In this document: in pieces, positions 1 through 8,335 of the stretch | Layout: every line of letters starts with the position of its first letter | How positions within the stretch are numbered: the first letter of the stretch is position 1 | Source of the DNA: Streptomyces antnestii | GTDB taxonomy: Bacteria; Actinomycetota; Actinomycetes; Streptomycetales; Streptomycetaceae | DNA length: 64,000 bases | Direction: 5' to 3' | NCBI RefSeq assembly: GCF_004005495.1 | Contig: NZ_RZYA01000003.1 | Location: 62,001 to 126,000 of the forward strand | The notes under the pieces: generated by a model | What the model was told of the DNA's origin: nothing | Database searches by the model: none | What the model saw: only the letters and a program-made list of their open reading frames with translations | Made by a program: the position numbers and the translations under genes

Positions 1-476
1 CACACCGGCCCGAAGGCGCTCCACGCCAGGTTGCCGGTGAACGCCAGTACGCACACGCCGACGGTGGAGCTGAGCAGCATCGGCAGCAGACCGCCCAGGA
101 ACACCAGGGCCACCCCGTCGCGCAGCCGGTCCAGCTCGACGCGGAAGCCCACCCGGCGGAGCAGCAGCCAGGCGCACAGAGGCGCGAGGGTGTTCGCGGC
201 GACGATCACCGTGTCGACGGGCTTCAGGGAGAAGCCGGTGATCGTCTCGACGAGGAAGAAGGCGCCGATCGCGATGCCCGGCCAGATCCGCGGGCCCCAC
301 CAGAGCAGGCAGCTGACGGCGATGCCCGTCGGGAGCCAGAGGGGGGTGACGGTCGCGCCCTGGAGGACGACCTCCTGCATGAGGCCGATCCGTCCGGTCA
401 CGTAGTAGGCGGCGGCGACCACGAGAATCCGCAGCAGGTCTTCGGCAAGACGTCGGGATTCCTCGGTGCGCACCAC
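1..476 (-). CDS. MASE1-domain membrane sensor protein, N-terminal part only (cut by window edge)
   Basis: Reading the reverse strand from GTG at 476 (or 473) gives an open frame that runs off the window. The frame is closed upstream by an in-frame TGA at 489-491. The translation is strongly hydrophobic, with several membrane helices and motifs such as VTGRIGLMQEVV and LWLPTGIAVSCLLWWGP, typical of the MASE1 integral-membrane sensor domain. In Streptomyces this domain usually sits in front of a histidine kinase or a SpoIIE/PP2C phosphatase, but the output domain lies outside the window, so the signalling role is inferred. The PP2C gene starting at 1373 is co-oriented upstream, with a gap of about 63 bp, so joint transcription is possible. 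Confidence 0.75.
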   Translation of the reverse strand, partial: MVRTEESRRLAEDLLRILVVAAAYYVTGRIGLMQEVVLQGATVTPLWLPTGIAVSCLLWWGPRIWPGIAIGAFFLVETITGFSLKPVDTVIVAANTLAPLCAWLLLRRVGFRVELDRLRDGVALVFLGGLLPMLLSSTVGVCVLAFTGNLAWSAFGPV

Positions 477-539
477 CGCATCACATAATCAGTCCCCGTC
501 CCGCGGCGGAGCGTGACACGCGCTGCCGGGGGCCCGCTG

Positions 540-1373
540 TCACCCTGCCAGGACCGATGGCGCGTCATGACGCAGCACGAGCACCGCCGCGTCGTCCTGG
601 TGGCCGGTGCAGTCGGCGACCTTCATCACCTCGGCGGCCAGTTCCGCCGCGTCGGCGCCCGCCCCCGCCGCGACCACCCGGGCCACGCACTCCAGGCCGG
701 CCTCTATCGGGAACGACGGCCCTTCGACGACACCGTCGGTGACCAGCACGAAGGCGCCCGGCGTCGTGAGGCGGTGCCGGGTGACCGGGTACCCCGTGGC
801 GGGCAGCATGCCCAGGGGCAGCCCGCCCGCGTCCTCACAGATGCCGAACCGGCCGTCGACCGTGGCCCAGATCGCGGGGACATGGCCCGCCCGGGCGCTC
901 TCCAGGACCCGTGTCTCCGGGTCGAACCGGAGGAAACTGCAGGTCGCGAAGAGGTCGCGGTGCATCGAGAGGAGCAGGTCGTTGGCCTGGCCGAGTGCCT
1001 CGCCCGGGTCGGTGGCGAAGGCGGCCACCGCGCGCAGGGCGATACGGATCTGCCCCATGAAGGCGGCGGCCTCGACGTCGTGGCCCTGGACGTCCCCGAT
1101 GGAGAAGCCGAGGGTGCCGTCGGCGGAGGGGAAGCCGTCGTACCAGTCGCCGCCGATGTCCAGGCCGTTTCGGGCCGGGGCGTAACAGGCGGCCGTCGAC
1201 AGGCCGGGCAGGGCGGGCAGGGAGGCGGGGAGCATCTCGCGCTGCAGGGCCTCCGCCAGCTCCACCCGGGCGTGCTGCAGCTCCGCCCCGGCCCGCGCCT
1301 GTGCCGCGAGCCGCCCGAGCCTGGTCAGCAGGTCGTCGGCGCTCTCGGACTCGCTCGGACGACGCTGCGTCAT
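540..1373 (-). CDS. PP2C-family SpoIIE/RsbU-type serine phosphatase
   Basis: This is a cytosolic protein of about 277 residues. A short coiled-coil-like N-terminus is followed by a SpoIIE-type PP2C domain with LQREMLP, the metal-binding GGDWYD around residues 74-79, FSIGDVQGHD and the C-terminal DDAAVLVLR. Such phosphatases dephosphorylate anti-anti-sigma factors and so activate partner-switching control of SigB/SigF-type sigma factors, two of which lie in this window; a functional link is only inference. The frame is open to a GTG at 1430, but that would overlap the upstream gene. ATG 1373 leaves a 34-bp gap and is preferred. No PAS or GAF sensor domain is attached. Confidence 0.85.
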   Translation of the reverse strand: MTQRRPSESESADDLLTRLGRLAAQARAGAELQHARVELAEALQREMLPASLPALPGLSTAACYAPARNGLDIGGDWYDGFPSADGTLGFSIGDVQGHDVEAAAFMGQIRIALRAVAAFATDPGEALGQANDLLLSMHRDLFATCSFLRFDPETRVLESARAGHVPAIWATVDGRFGICEDAGGLPLGMLPATGYPVTRHRLTTPGAFVLVTDGVVEGPSFPIEAGLECVARVVAAGAGADAAELAAEVMKVADCTGHQDDAAVLVLRHDAPSVLAG

Positions 1374-1407
1374 GGACCGCTCCGCGCTACGGAAAACCCC
1401 GGATTCA

Positions 1408-2235
1408 TCATATTTCCGCCTCGCCCCCACCGCTGCTCAGTTCCTGGACCTCGCCGTACGCCGGCGCCGCGCGGCCCGTGTCCCGGCCCGCCCGTACGTC
1501 GAGCGCCGCCGTGACCGCCGCGCCGAGTGCCACGCGGAAGAGGAGTGAGCCGAGGCTGATCCGGCGTACGCCGAGTGCGGTGAGTTCGGGGACGGTGGGG
1601 CCCTTGGGGGAGTAGAGGATGTTCAGGGGGAGACCGGAGGGGCGCAGGTGCGTCACCAGGGCGGTGATCGCGGCCGGGTCGCTCAGGCCCGGCACGAAGA
1701 CGCCGTCGGCGCCCGCCCGGGCGTACGCGTCGAGCCGGCGCCGCGTCTCCGGCTCCGGGGCGGTGTCCGGGTCCGGGAGCCAGTACGTGTCCGTGCGGGC
1801 GTTGACGAACAGGCCGGGTACGGCGGCCTTGACCGCGGCGATCTTCGCGGCGTGGAGGGGGGCCGGGGTGAGGGTGCCGTCGGGGCGGCCGTCCTCCAGG
1901 TTGATGCCGACCGCGCCCGCCCGGACCAGCTCGCGGGCGAGCCCGGCGACCTCGGCCGGGTCGTCGCTGAAGCCGCCCTCGGCGTCCACGGACAGCAGGA
2001 ACGCTCCCCTGCCCAGGCGGCGGGCCAGGCGCAAGGTCTCCTCGCGGGTGGCGGCGGCGCCGTCGGGCAGCCCGGCGGCGGCGGCCACGCCGAGGCTCGT
2101 CGTGCCGATCGCCGCGAACCCCTGTCCGGCCAGCGCGGCGGCGGAGGCGTGGTCCCAGGCGTTGGGGAGGAGCAGGGGCGCGCCGGGGGCGTGGTGCAGG
2201 GCCGCGAACGGGCTCGCCGGGGAGGGGCGGTTCAT
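1408..2235 (-). CDS. Isocitrate lyase/PEP mutase family protein
   Basis: The protein has 275 residues, the usual size for the family, which folds as a TIM barrel. Visible family motifs are NAWDHASA near 25-32, the metal-binding VDAEGGF near 83-89, GINLEDG near 110-116 and NARTDTY near 145-151. Members cleave or form C-C or P-C bonds in 2-oxoacids (PEP mutase, methylisocitrate lyase, oxaloacetate hydrolase). The diagnostic KKCGH loop of true isocitrate or methylisocitrate lyases is absent, so the substrate cannot be assigned. It is the upstream partner of the PP2C gene. Its 5' region (2236-2453) carries a pair of direct repeats. Confidence 0.85.
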   Translation of the reverse strand: MNRPSPASPFAALHHAPGAPLLLPNAWDHASAAALAGQGFAAIGTTSLGVAAAAGLPDGAAATREETLRLARRLGRGAFLLSVDAEGGFSDDPAEVAGLARELVRAGAVGINLEDGRPDGTLTPAPLHAAKIAAVKAAVPGLFVNARTDTYWLPDPDTAPEPETRRRLDAYARAGADGVFVPGLSDPAAITALVTHLRPSGLPLNILYSPKGPTVPELTALGVRRISLGSLLFRVALGAAVTAALDVRAGRDTGRAAPAYGEVQELSSGGGEAEI

Positions 2236-2366
2236 CGGGGGTTCCCTTCGAGGGGGGCCGGCCGTGGGCCCCGTCGGCCCCGTCGTCCCGTCATACGGCG
2301 CACGCTAGGCGCGGAACGGTTCGGTGTCCGCCGACATGTCCGGGAGGGCGCGGGCGCGCGCGTCGG

Positions 2367-2435
2367 TCGTTGGCGCCGGCATGTCCCTGTCCGGGACGTC
2401 GCGGGCGCATGCCCATCGTTGGCGCCCGCATGTCC
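2367..2435. repeat. Pair of 20-bp direct repeats upstream of the PEP-mutase-like gene
   Basis: Copies at 2367-2386 and 2416-2435 read tcgttggcgcc(g/c)gcatgtcc, 19 of 20 identical, with a 49-bp period. They lie 130-200 bp upstream of the start at 2235. They could be tandem sites for a regulator; no regulator is identified. Confidence 0.5.
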
Positions 2436-2453
2436 GGAGGGCCCGGCGGCACG

Positions 2454-2789
2454 TCAGTCGTTGACCGCCGTCAGGAGCACCGCCGCGTCCGTGACGGCGC
2501 GGAGCCCGTGCCGCTCCTGAGGGATCGCGTGGAGCCGGCCCGCCTTGAGCGTCACGTCACCCGACACCGCCGTGAGGACGACCTCGCCCCGCAGCACCTG
2601 GAGGGTCGCGGCGGGCGGGGCGTTGTGCTCCTCCAGAGCGGATCCGGCCGTCAGGGCGATCACGCTCTGCCGCAGGGGTTCCTCACGGAGCAGGAGGTGA
2701 GCGCTGCGGCCGTGGGCGGCGCTCCGCGCGGCGGCGAGATGCTTGTCGGCGAGAGCGTTCAGGTCGTAGGTCACAGAGGTCGTGGTCAT
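2454..2789 (-). CDS. Small cupin-domain protein
   Basis: ATG 2789 gives 111 residues; the frame is open further upstream but starts MTTTSVTYDL at this ATG. The single cupin barrel is seen as SALEEHNAPPAATLQVLRGE followed by LKAGRLHAIPQERHGLRA. The first His (EEHN) and the second-motif His (PQERHG) are kept, while the usual Gly-rich first motif is diverged. It could bind a metal or a small ligand, but the function is unknown. It lies between the LysR gene and the PEP-mutase-like gene, all on the same strand, and is preceded by an unusual tandem repeat (2804-2867). Confidence 0.75.
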   Translation of the reverse strand: MTTTSVTYDLNALADKHLAAARSAAHGRSAHLLLREEPLRQSVIALTAGSALEEHNAPPAATLQVLRGEVVLTAVSGDVTLKAGRLHAIPQERHGLRAVTDAAVLLTAVND

Positions 2790-2803
2790 GACTCCAGCGT
2801 CCC

Positions 2804-2867
2804 CCTGCGACCCGGCCCCCGCCACAAAGGGCGTCCACCCTGCGACCCGGCCCCGCCACAAAGGGCG
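2804..2867. repeat. Tandem repeat of about 29 bp in the cupin promoter region
   Basis: Two copies of cctgcgacccggcccc(c)gccacaaagggcg occur at 2804-2833 and 2839-2867, differing by a single C. They lie directly upstream of the cupin start at 2789, and the short spacer suggests a recent local duplication. They may duplicate a promoter or operator. Confidence 0.6.
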
Positions 2868-2909
2868 CCCGCCGCCCGCACTCCGGCCGCAGCAGGCGGC
2901 CGCCCCGCC

Positions 2910-3809
2910 CTACCCCTCGGCCCGGCAGTGCTCCGCCACCAGGTCGGCGAAGCCCTTCGCCACCGGCGTCAGCGTGGACCAGCGCCGCACCGCCCAGCCC
3001 ACCGCGAGCGGCGGCAGCGACGGTACGGGGACGAGGGCGGGGCCGACGCGGTCCCGGTCGCGCCAGCCGGGCAGTTCGGGGACGACCGCGTGGCCTAGGC
3101 CCAGCTCGGCGAGGTGCACGGCGGTGGCCCAGTCGGCGACTCCCGCGTCGGGCCCGTCCGTCCTGACGATGCCGAGTGCGGCGAAGTTGCGGTCGAGCAG
3201 CGCGCGGGACGTAGACCCTTCGGGCGGCCTGATGAGGTGGGCGGCGGCCAGGTCGTCGGGCTCGATGCGCTCACGGGCGGCGAGCGGGTCGTCGGCGCGG
3301 ACCGCGAGGACCCAGGGGAGCTCGGCCACGGGGCGCTGTTCGATGCCGCGTTCGGGCGCGCCCATGGTGACCCAGGCGAGGTCGAGGTCGTGGGCGGCGA
3401 GCGCCTCGTAGGCGCTGTGGCTGGAGGAGACCGTCTGGAACTCCAGGCTCACCTGCGGGTGCCGGCGCCGGAAGCCGACGATGGCCTCGGACATGAAGTG
3501 GCGCACGGTCGTCGCGCCCGTCGTGACGCGCACCGTGCCGCTCTCGCCGCGCGCCAGGTCACGCAGGCGGCGCAGGGCGACGTCGATGCCGCCGATGCCT
3601 TCCGCGGCCGCGCTCTGGAGGATGCGTCCGGCGGCGGTCGGCAGGACACCGCGCGCGTGCCGTTCGAGGAGGGTGACGCCCACCTCGCGTTCGAGGCGCC
3701 GGATGTGCTGGCTCACCGCCGACTGCGTACAGGCGAGATCGCGGGCGACGGCGCTGAGGCTGCCCGCCGCGCACACGGCTACGTAGACACGGAGATCGTC
3801 GAGGGTCAC
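2910..3809 (-). CDS. LysR-family transcriptional regulator
   Basis: GTG 3809 gives 299 residues, the normal LysR length. The N-terminal winged helix-turn-helix is clear (LRVYVAVCAAGSLSAVARDL, then TQSAVSQHIRRLEREVG). It is followed by the periplasmic-binding-like effector domain from about residue 90 (GTVRVTTGATTVRHF). The frame is open upstream, but the family N-terminus begins at this GTG. It diverges from the TSUP permease gene at 3891 with 81 bp between the starts, the classic arrangement for a LysR regulator controlling a divergent transporter. Effector and target are therefore inferred, not shown. Confidence 0.9.
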   Translation of the reverse strand: MTLDDLRVYVAVCAAGSLSAVARDLACTQSAVSQHIRRLEREVGVTLLERHARGVLPTAAGRILQSAAAEGIGGIDVALRRLRDLARGESGTVRVTTGATTVRHFMSEAIVGFRRRHPQVSLEFQTVSSSHSAYEALAAHDLDLAWVTMGAPERGIEQRPVAELPWVLAVRADDPLAARERIEPDDLAAAHLIRPPEGSTSRALLDRNFAALGIVRTDGPDAGVADWATAVHLAELGLGHAVVPELPGWRDRDRVGPALVPVPSLPPLAVGWAVRRWSTLTPVAKGFADLVAEHCRAEG

Positions 3810-3890
3810 CGCGCCAACGTAACCAGACCGCAAGCCCGCTCCCCAAGCCAGACCTTGCAACTCTCCAATAATTTCCGAGGATTGACTTGG

Positions 3891-4679
3891 ATGTCGGGCT
3901 CCGAAACGATCTCGGGCGTGGATGCACTCGAAGCAGTGGCGATCGGCGCGGCCGGTGTCGCCGCCGGCGCGATCAACGCCGTGGTCGGCTCCGGCACACT
4001 CATCACCTTTCCCACGCTCCTCGCGTTCGGCTATCCGCCGGTGCTCGCCAACGTGTCGAACAACATCGGGCTCGTGCCGGGCGTGCTCAGCGCCGCGTAC
4101 GGCTACCGGCGCGAGCTGAAGGGGCAGCGGAAGCGGCTGCTCCGGTTCGGCACGGCCTCGCTGATCGGCGGGCTCACGGGCGCGCTGCTCCTGCTGAAGC
4201 TGCCGGCCCGCGCGTTCACGGCGGTGGTGCCCGTCCTCATCCTGGCCGCGTGCGTCCTCGTCGTGCTCCAGCCCCGGCTCAGCGCCTGGTCGAAGCGGCG
4301 CCAGGCCACCGCGAGGCGCTCCGACGGCGGGGTCCCCATGTGGCTCGGCGTGCTCGGGACCGGCGTGTACGGCGGCTACTTCGGGGCCGCGCAGGGCGTG
4401 CTGCTCATGGGCATGTTCGGCAGCTTCCTCCAGGACGAGCTCCAGCGGCTCAACGCGGCGAAGAACGTCCTGGCCTCGATCGTGAACGGCGTCGCCGCGA
4501 TCGTCTTCATCGCCGTCGCCGACGTCGACTGGGTGGCCGCCGCCGTGATCGCCGTCGGCTCCACGCTGGGCGGCCTGGTGGGCGCGAGGTACGGCCGCAG
4601 ACTGCCCCCGGCGGCGCTGCGGGCGGTGATCGTCGTGGTCGGCGTCACCGCCTCGGTGATCCTTCTCGTACGCGGCTGA
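3891..4679 (+). CDS. TSUP (TauE/SafE) family sulfite/anion permease
   Basis: ATG 3891 gives 262 residues with about eight hydrophobic helices. It starts in the TSUP signature region (GVAAGAINAVVGSGTLITFP, residues about 22-41), with the second repeat seen as GVYGGYFGAAQGVLLMGM. TSUP proteins export sulfite, sulfoacetate or other organic sulfur anions across the inner membrane. The substrate here is unknown. The frame extends upstream to 3114 only as an antisense shadow of the LysR gene. The divergent LysR gene is its likely regulator. Confidence 0.88.
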   Translation: MSGSETISGVDALEAVAIGAAGVAAGAINAVVGSGTLITFPTLLAFGYPPVLANVSNNIGLVPGVLSAAYGYRRELKGQRKRLLRFGTASLIGGLTGALLLLKLPARAFTAVVPVLILAACVLVVLQPRLSAWSKRRQATARRSDGGVPMWLGVLGTGVYGGYFGAAQGVLLMGMFGSFLQDELQRLNAAKNVLASIVNGVAAIVFIAVADVDWVAAAVIAVGSTLGGLVGARYGRRLPPAALRAVIVVVGVTASVILLVRG

Positions 4680-4756
4680 TCACGTGAGCAGTACGCGAGC
4701 CCGGGGACGGGCGGCCCGGAACTGCGGCCCGGCCCCCGCCGCGCGATCATCGACGT

Positions 4757-5359
4757 ATGGACGTCACCCTTCACCTCGCCCAGGAGCCGGAGGCCGACGC
4801 GCTGCTCGGCCGCAGCCCGCTGGCCGCCCTCGTGGGCATGCTGCTCGACCAGCAGGTGCCGATGGAGTGGGCGTTCGCGGGCCCGTACACGATCGCCACG
4901 CGCATGGGCGCCGACGATCTGGACGCACACGAGATCGCCTCGTACGACCCCGAGGCCTTCGCGGCGCTGCTGTCCACGAAACCGGCCGTGCACCGCTACC
5001 CCGGCTCGATGGCCAAGCGGATCCAGCAGCTGTGCCAGTACCTCGTCGAGCACTACGACGGGGACGCGAGCGCCGTCTGGGAAGGCGTCACGGACGGCCG
5101 GGAACTCCTCAAGCGCCTGGGCGACCTGCCCGGCTACGGCACGCAAAAGGCCCAGATCTTCCTGGCCCTGCTCGGCAAGCAGCTCGGGGTACGCCCCAAG
5201 GGCTGGCGCGAGGCCGCGGGCGCGTACGGGGAGGCGAAGTCCTACCGGTCGGTCGCGGACATCACCGGGCCCGCGTCGCTCACGAAGGTGCGGGCGCACA
5301 AACAGGAGATGAAGGCGGCGGCCAAGGCGGCGAAGGCGGCCAAGGCCACGGGGAAGTAA
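4757..5359 (+). CDS. HhH-GPD-type base-excision repair protein
   Basis: The protein has 200 residues. Helices and the helix-hairpin-helix of the HhH-GPD glycosylase superfamily are visible (MLLDQQVPMEWAF near 28-40 and GDLPGYGTQKAQIF near 120-133). The C-terminus is a lysine/alanine-rich tail. Members remove damaged bases from DNA. I do not see the conserved catalytic Asp that usually follows about 18 residues after the hairpin, so activity is uncertain even though this Streptomyces family is widely annotated as an HhH-GPD repair protein. It stands alone, downstream of the TSUP gene. Confidence 0.8.
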   Translation: MDVTLHLAQEPEADALLGRSPLAALVGMLLDQQVPMEWAFAGPYTIATRMGADDLDAHEIASYDPEAFAALLSTKPAVHRYPGSMAKRIQQLCQYLVEHYDGDASAVWEGVTDGRELLKRLGDLPGYGTQKAQIFLALLGKQLGVRPKGWREAAGAYGEAKSYRSVADITGPASLTKVRAHKQEMKAAAKAAKAAKATGK

Positions 5360-5476
5360 GGGGAGGTAACCCGGTGCCCCGGCCGTGGCCCCGGTCGTAG
5401 CCCCGGCGTAGTCCATGAGGGCGGATCTCGGCGCCGTTGATCGTCCTCGGGGCGTCGCCGGGGGACATTGACGTCC

Positions 5477-5854
5477 ATGAGCGCACACGCCTCCCCCACC
5501 GGCACGGGCCGCCGCACCACGCGCCCGCCCGCCTGGGTCAGGGCGCTGCTCGTCCTCGTCACCCTGCTCTGCACGGCCCTCGCGGCCGGCGCCCCCGCCA
5601 CCGCGGCCACGGTCGCGCCGGCCGCCGCGTCCTCCGCCACCGGACCCGGCGAACTCCATCAGGACGCCCCCGACACGGCCCTGCGCCTCCCGACCGGCCA
5701 TGCGACCCGCCTCCCCACCGGACGCGCCGGACGCGCCGGACGCGCCGCCACCACGCTCCCCGAGCGCTCCCCCGCACCACCTGTGCGCCCCCATGCGCCC
5801 CGCGCCGCCCTCCGCGCCCTGAACGTCCTGCGCTGCGTCGTCCTGCGCTGCTGA
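5477..5854 (+). CDS. Small secreted/membrane-anchored hypothetical protein
   Basis: ATG 5477 gives 125 residues. An N-terminal charged stretch (residues 1-20) precedes a hydrophobic segment (RALLVLVTLLCTALAAGAPA) that looks like a signal peptide with an A-x-A-type cleavage region near residue 42. The rest is rich in Arg, Pro and Ala, ending in two Cys (NVLRCVVLRC). I do not recognise a domain. The TTG at 5468 in the same frame is a poorer start. A 51-aa gene follows at 5913 on the same strand. Confidence 0.5.
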   Translation: MSAHASPTGTGRRTTRPPAWVRALLVLVTLLCTALAAGAPATAATVAPAAASSATGPGELHQDAPDTALRLPTGHATRLPTGRAGRAGRAATTLPERSPAPPVRPHAPRAALRALNVLRCVVLRC

Positions 5855-5912
5855 CAGCTCCGTCCGCCACCGCCCCCACGGACCGAGCCGGCACGACAAG
5901 GACGGCACCCCC

Positions 5913-6068
5913 ATGCCCACAGACCCCTACGCGATCCTGCGCGCCCTGCTGCGCGCCGAAGCGACCCGGGACGCACATCCCGCACCCGAGACCCCGAAGC
6001 CCCCCACCGACGACAGGCCACACGACGCGGCCCCGGACCCGCACGACCGCAACCGCAACCGCACCTGA
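5913..6068 (+). CDS. Hypothetical 51-aa protein
   Basis: This short frame starts at ATG 5913 with aagga 10 bp upstream and ends at TGA 6066-6068. The start MPTDPYAILRALLRAEATR forms a short amphipathic helix, followed by a Pro/Asp/His/Arg-rich tail. It sits 58 bp after the small secreted protein on the same strand and converges with the HerA-like gene. No function can be assigned. Confidence 0.45.
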   Translation: MPTDPYAILRALLRAEATRDAHPAPETPKPPTDDRPHDAAPDPHDRNRNRT

Positions 6069-6145
6069 CAACGACGACGGTCCCGGCCCCGCGCGCACTA
6101 CGGGACCGGGACCAGGACCAGGGCTGGGGACCACACAAGCCGGGG

Positions 6146-7816
6146 CTACCGCCGCCGCGTCCCGAAGAGCGACCGCGAGATCTCCCGCCCGAGCTGCGTA
6201 CCGACCGACCGGGCAAGGGACTTGAAGACCCCGCTGCCCACCACCTGGTCCACGACGGACGTCTCCTCCTTGGGCTTCGCCCGGTCCGCCCTGTGGGCCG
6301 TCTGTTCCTTCTTCTCGGCCGCTTCGGCCGCCTCGGCGTCCTCGCGCGCCCGCGTCTCGGCCTCACGGGCCGTCAACTTCTCGTACGCGGACTCGCGGTC
6401 CACCGCGTCGGCGTACCGCGCGTACAGGGCCGACTCCTTCACCGCCTTGTCCAGCGCGCCCGCTTCGACGGGCCCCATCAGCGACTCGGGCGCCCGCAGC
6501 CGGGTCGCGGCGACCGGCGTCGGCGCGCCGTTCTCACTCAGCACGGTGACCACGGCCTCGCCCGTACCGAGCGAGGTCAGCAGCTCTTCGAGGTCGTACG
6601 CGGAGTTCGGGAACGTCTTCACCGTCGACTTGAGCGCCTTCTGGTCGTCGGGCGTGAAGGCGCGCAGCGCGTGCTGGACGCGGTTGCCGAGCTGGGCGAG
6701 GACGTCGGACGGTACGTCCTTCGGCGTCTGCGTCACGAAGAACACGCCCACGCCCTTGGACCGGATGAGCCGCACCGTCTGCGTGATCGCCTCCAGGAAG
6801 GCCTTGGAGGCGCCGTTGAAGAGCAGATGCGCCTCGTCGAAGAAGAAGACCAGCTTCGGCTTCTCCACGTCACCGACCTCGGGCAGATCCTGGAACAGGT
6901 CCGCGAGCAGCCACATCAGGAACGTCGAGAAGAGGTGCGGCTTGTCCTGCACGGCGGGCAGTTCGAGTACGGAGACCAGGCCGCGGCCGTCCGGCGCCGT
7001 GCGCAGCAGCTCGCTGCTGTCGAACTCGGGCTCGCCGAAGAAGTCGCTCATGCCCTGCTGTTCGAACGCGGTCAGGGAGCGCAGGATCACCCCCGCCGTC
7101 GCCGTGGACAGGCCGCCGATGGTCTTCAGCTCCTGCTTGCCCTCGTCGGAGGTGAGGAACGCGACGACCGCGCGCAGGTCCTTGAGGTCGACGAGTTCGA
7201 GGCCCTTCTGGTCCGCGTAATGGAAGATCAGGCCGAGGGACTGCTCCTGTGTCTGGTTGAGCTGGAGGCACTTGGCGAGCAGGACCGGGCCGAAGCCGGT
7301 GATGGTGGCGCGCAGCGGGATGCCGGGGCCGATGCCGCCGAGCGCGTAGAACTCGCAGGGGAAGCCGGTCGCCCGCCACTCCTGGCCGACCTCGGACGCC
7401 CGCTGCGTCACGCGTGCGTTCGGCTGCCCCGGGGCGGAGACCCCCGAGATGTCGCCCTTGATGTCGGCGAGGAAGACGGGGACGCCCTGCGCGGCCAGCT
7501 GCTCGGCGACGAGCTGGAGCGTCTTGGTCTTGCCGGTGCCGGTGGCGCCCGCGACGAGGCCGTGCCGGTTGAGCATCCCGAGCGGGATCCGGATCTGCGC
7601 GTCCGGCAGGCACTGCCCGTCCCACACGAGCGCGCCGAGGTCGAGGGCGGGCCCGGTGAAGGCGTACCCGGCGGCGATCTCGGCGGCGGGGGCGGGGAGG
7701 GCGGCGCTTGCCGGTGGCGGGGAAGCGCTTTCGGGCGTCAACGCGGCGCCCGCTTCTACCCCCGACGAGGGCTCCGCATTCGCCTTCCCGGCCGGGATCG
7801 GCTCACTGTCGCTCAT
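6146..7816 (-). CDS. HerA-like ATPase (DUF853 family)
   Basis: ATG 7816 gives 556 residues. After a Pro/Ala-rich leader of about 50 residues comes a HerA/FtsK-type P-loop ATPase: Walker A GATGTGKTKT at about 90-99, Walker B KLVFFFDEAH at about 321-330, and a sensor-like FFVTQTPKDVP. The DUF853 core is followed by a charged helical C-terminus ending in a basic segment. Relatives are hexameric motors that translocate DNA; the role in Streptomyces is not established. Frame extension to 8296 overlaps the divergent 98-aa gene and is rejected. It transcribes away from the gene at 7937, leaving a 120-bp divergent promoter region. Confidence 0.88.
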   Translation of the reverse strand: MSDSEPIPAGKANAEPSSGVEAGAALTPESASPPPASAALPAPAAEIAAGYAFTGPALDLGALVWDGQCLPDAQIRIPLGMLNRHGLVAGATGTGKTKTLQLVAEQLAAQGVPVFLADIKGDISGVSAPGQPNARVTQRASEVGQEWRATGFPCEFYALGGIGPGIPLRATITGFGPVLLAKCLQLNQTQEQSLGLIFHYADQKGLELVDLKDLRAVVAFLTSDEGKQELKTIGGLSTATAGVILRSLTAFEQQGMSDFFGEPEFDSSELLRTAPDGRGLVSVLELPAVQDKPHLFSTFLMWLLADLFQDLPEVGDVEKPKLVFFFDEAHLLFNGASKAFLEAITQTVRLIRSKGVGVFFVTQTPKDVPSDVLAQLGNRVQHALRAFTPDDQKALKSTVKTFPNSAYDLEELLTSLGTGEAVVTVLSENGAPTPVAATRLRAPESLMGPVEAGALDKAVKESALYARYADAVDRESAYEKLTAREAETRAREDAEAAEAAEKKEQTAHRADRAKPKEETSVVDQVVGSGVFKSLARSVGTQLGREISRSLFGTRRR

Positions 7817-7936
7817 TTCTGGCCCCTGTCCCGGCTGGAGTGTTCCCGGTTTGCCCCTGTTTAGGGCGGCATTTCCCAGCGTTGCACTCCGTCTCCATGG
7901 CTGCGCCCGGAGAGCCGGGCCCGGTAGGCTTTCCGT

Positions 7937-8233
7937 GTGATCTTCAAGCGCATCGGAAACGGCCGGCCGTACCCCGACCACGGCCGGGAAAGCACCCGGC
8001 AGTGGGCGGACGTCGCGCCGCGCCCGGTCCGCCTCGATCAGCTCGTGACGACCAAGGGCCAGCTCGACCTCGAAACGCTGCTCGCCGAGGACTCGACGTT
8101 CTACGGCGACCTCTTCGCGCACGTCGTGAAGTGGCAGGGCGACCTCTACCTGGAGGACGGCCTCCACCGCGCCGTGCGCGCCGCGCTCCAGCAGCGCCAG
8201 GTGCTGCACGCCCGCGTCCTCGAGCTGGGCTGA
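7937..8233 (+). CDS. VapB-like antitoxin-annotated small protein
   Basis: The protein has 98 residues from GTG 7937. A -10-like TAGGCT at 7925-7930 ends only 6 bp before the start, so the mRNA is probably leaderless. The sequence (PVRLDQLVTTKGQLDLETLL, then LFAHVVKWQGDLYLEDGLHR) belongs to a conserved actinobacterial family commonly labelled type II toxin-antitoxin VapB. No PIN-domain toxin lies next to it, so the antitoxin label is doubtful. It is divergent from the HerA-like gene and followed by the LytR_C gene. Confidence 0.75.
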   Translation: MIFKRIGNGRPYPDHGRESTRQWADVAPRPVRLDQLVTTKGQLDLETLLAEDSTFYGDLFAHVVKWQGDLYLEDGLHRAVRAALQQRQVLHARVLELG

Positions 8234-8335
8234 GCCACGGGGCCCCGCGCCCGCGTTGACCCTTTCGGGTAGTCCCCGGCGCGGACCGATGATCATTTAG
8301 TAGGAATCATCGCCGGTGCGCACTACGCTGCGCCC

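Noticed and set aside
4376..5920. A 514-residue reverse frame over the TSUP and HhH genes
   Set aside because: Composition and overlap mark it as spurious.
7937..8233. Toxin-antitoxin locus
   Set aside because: Only a VapB-labelled protein is present; no PIN-domain toxin neighbours it.
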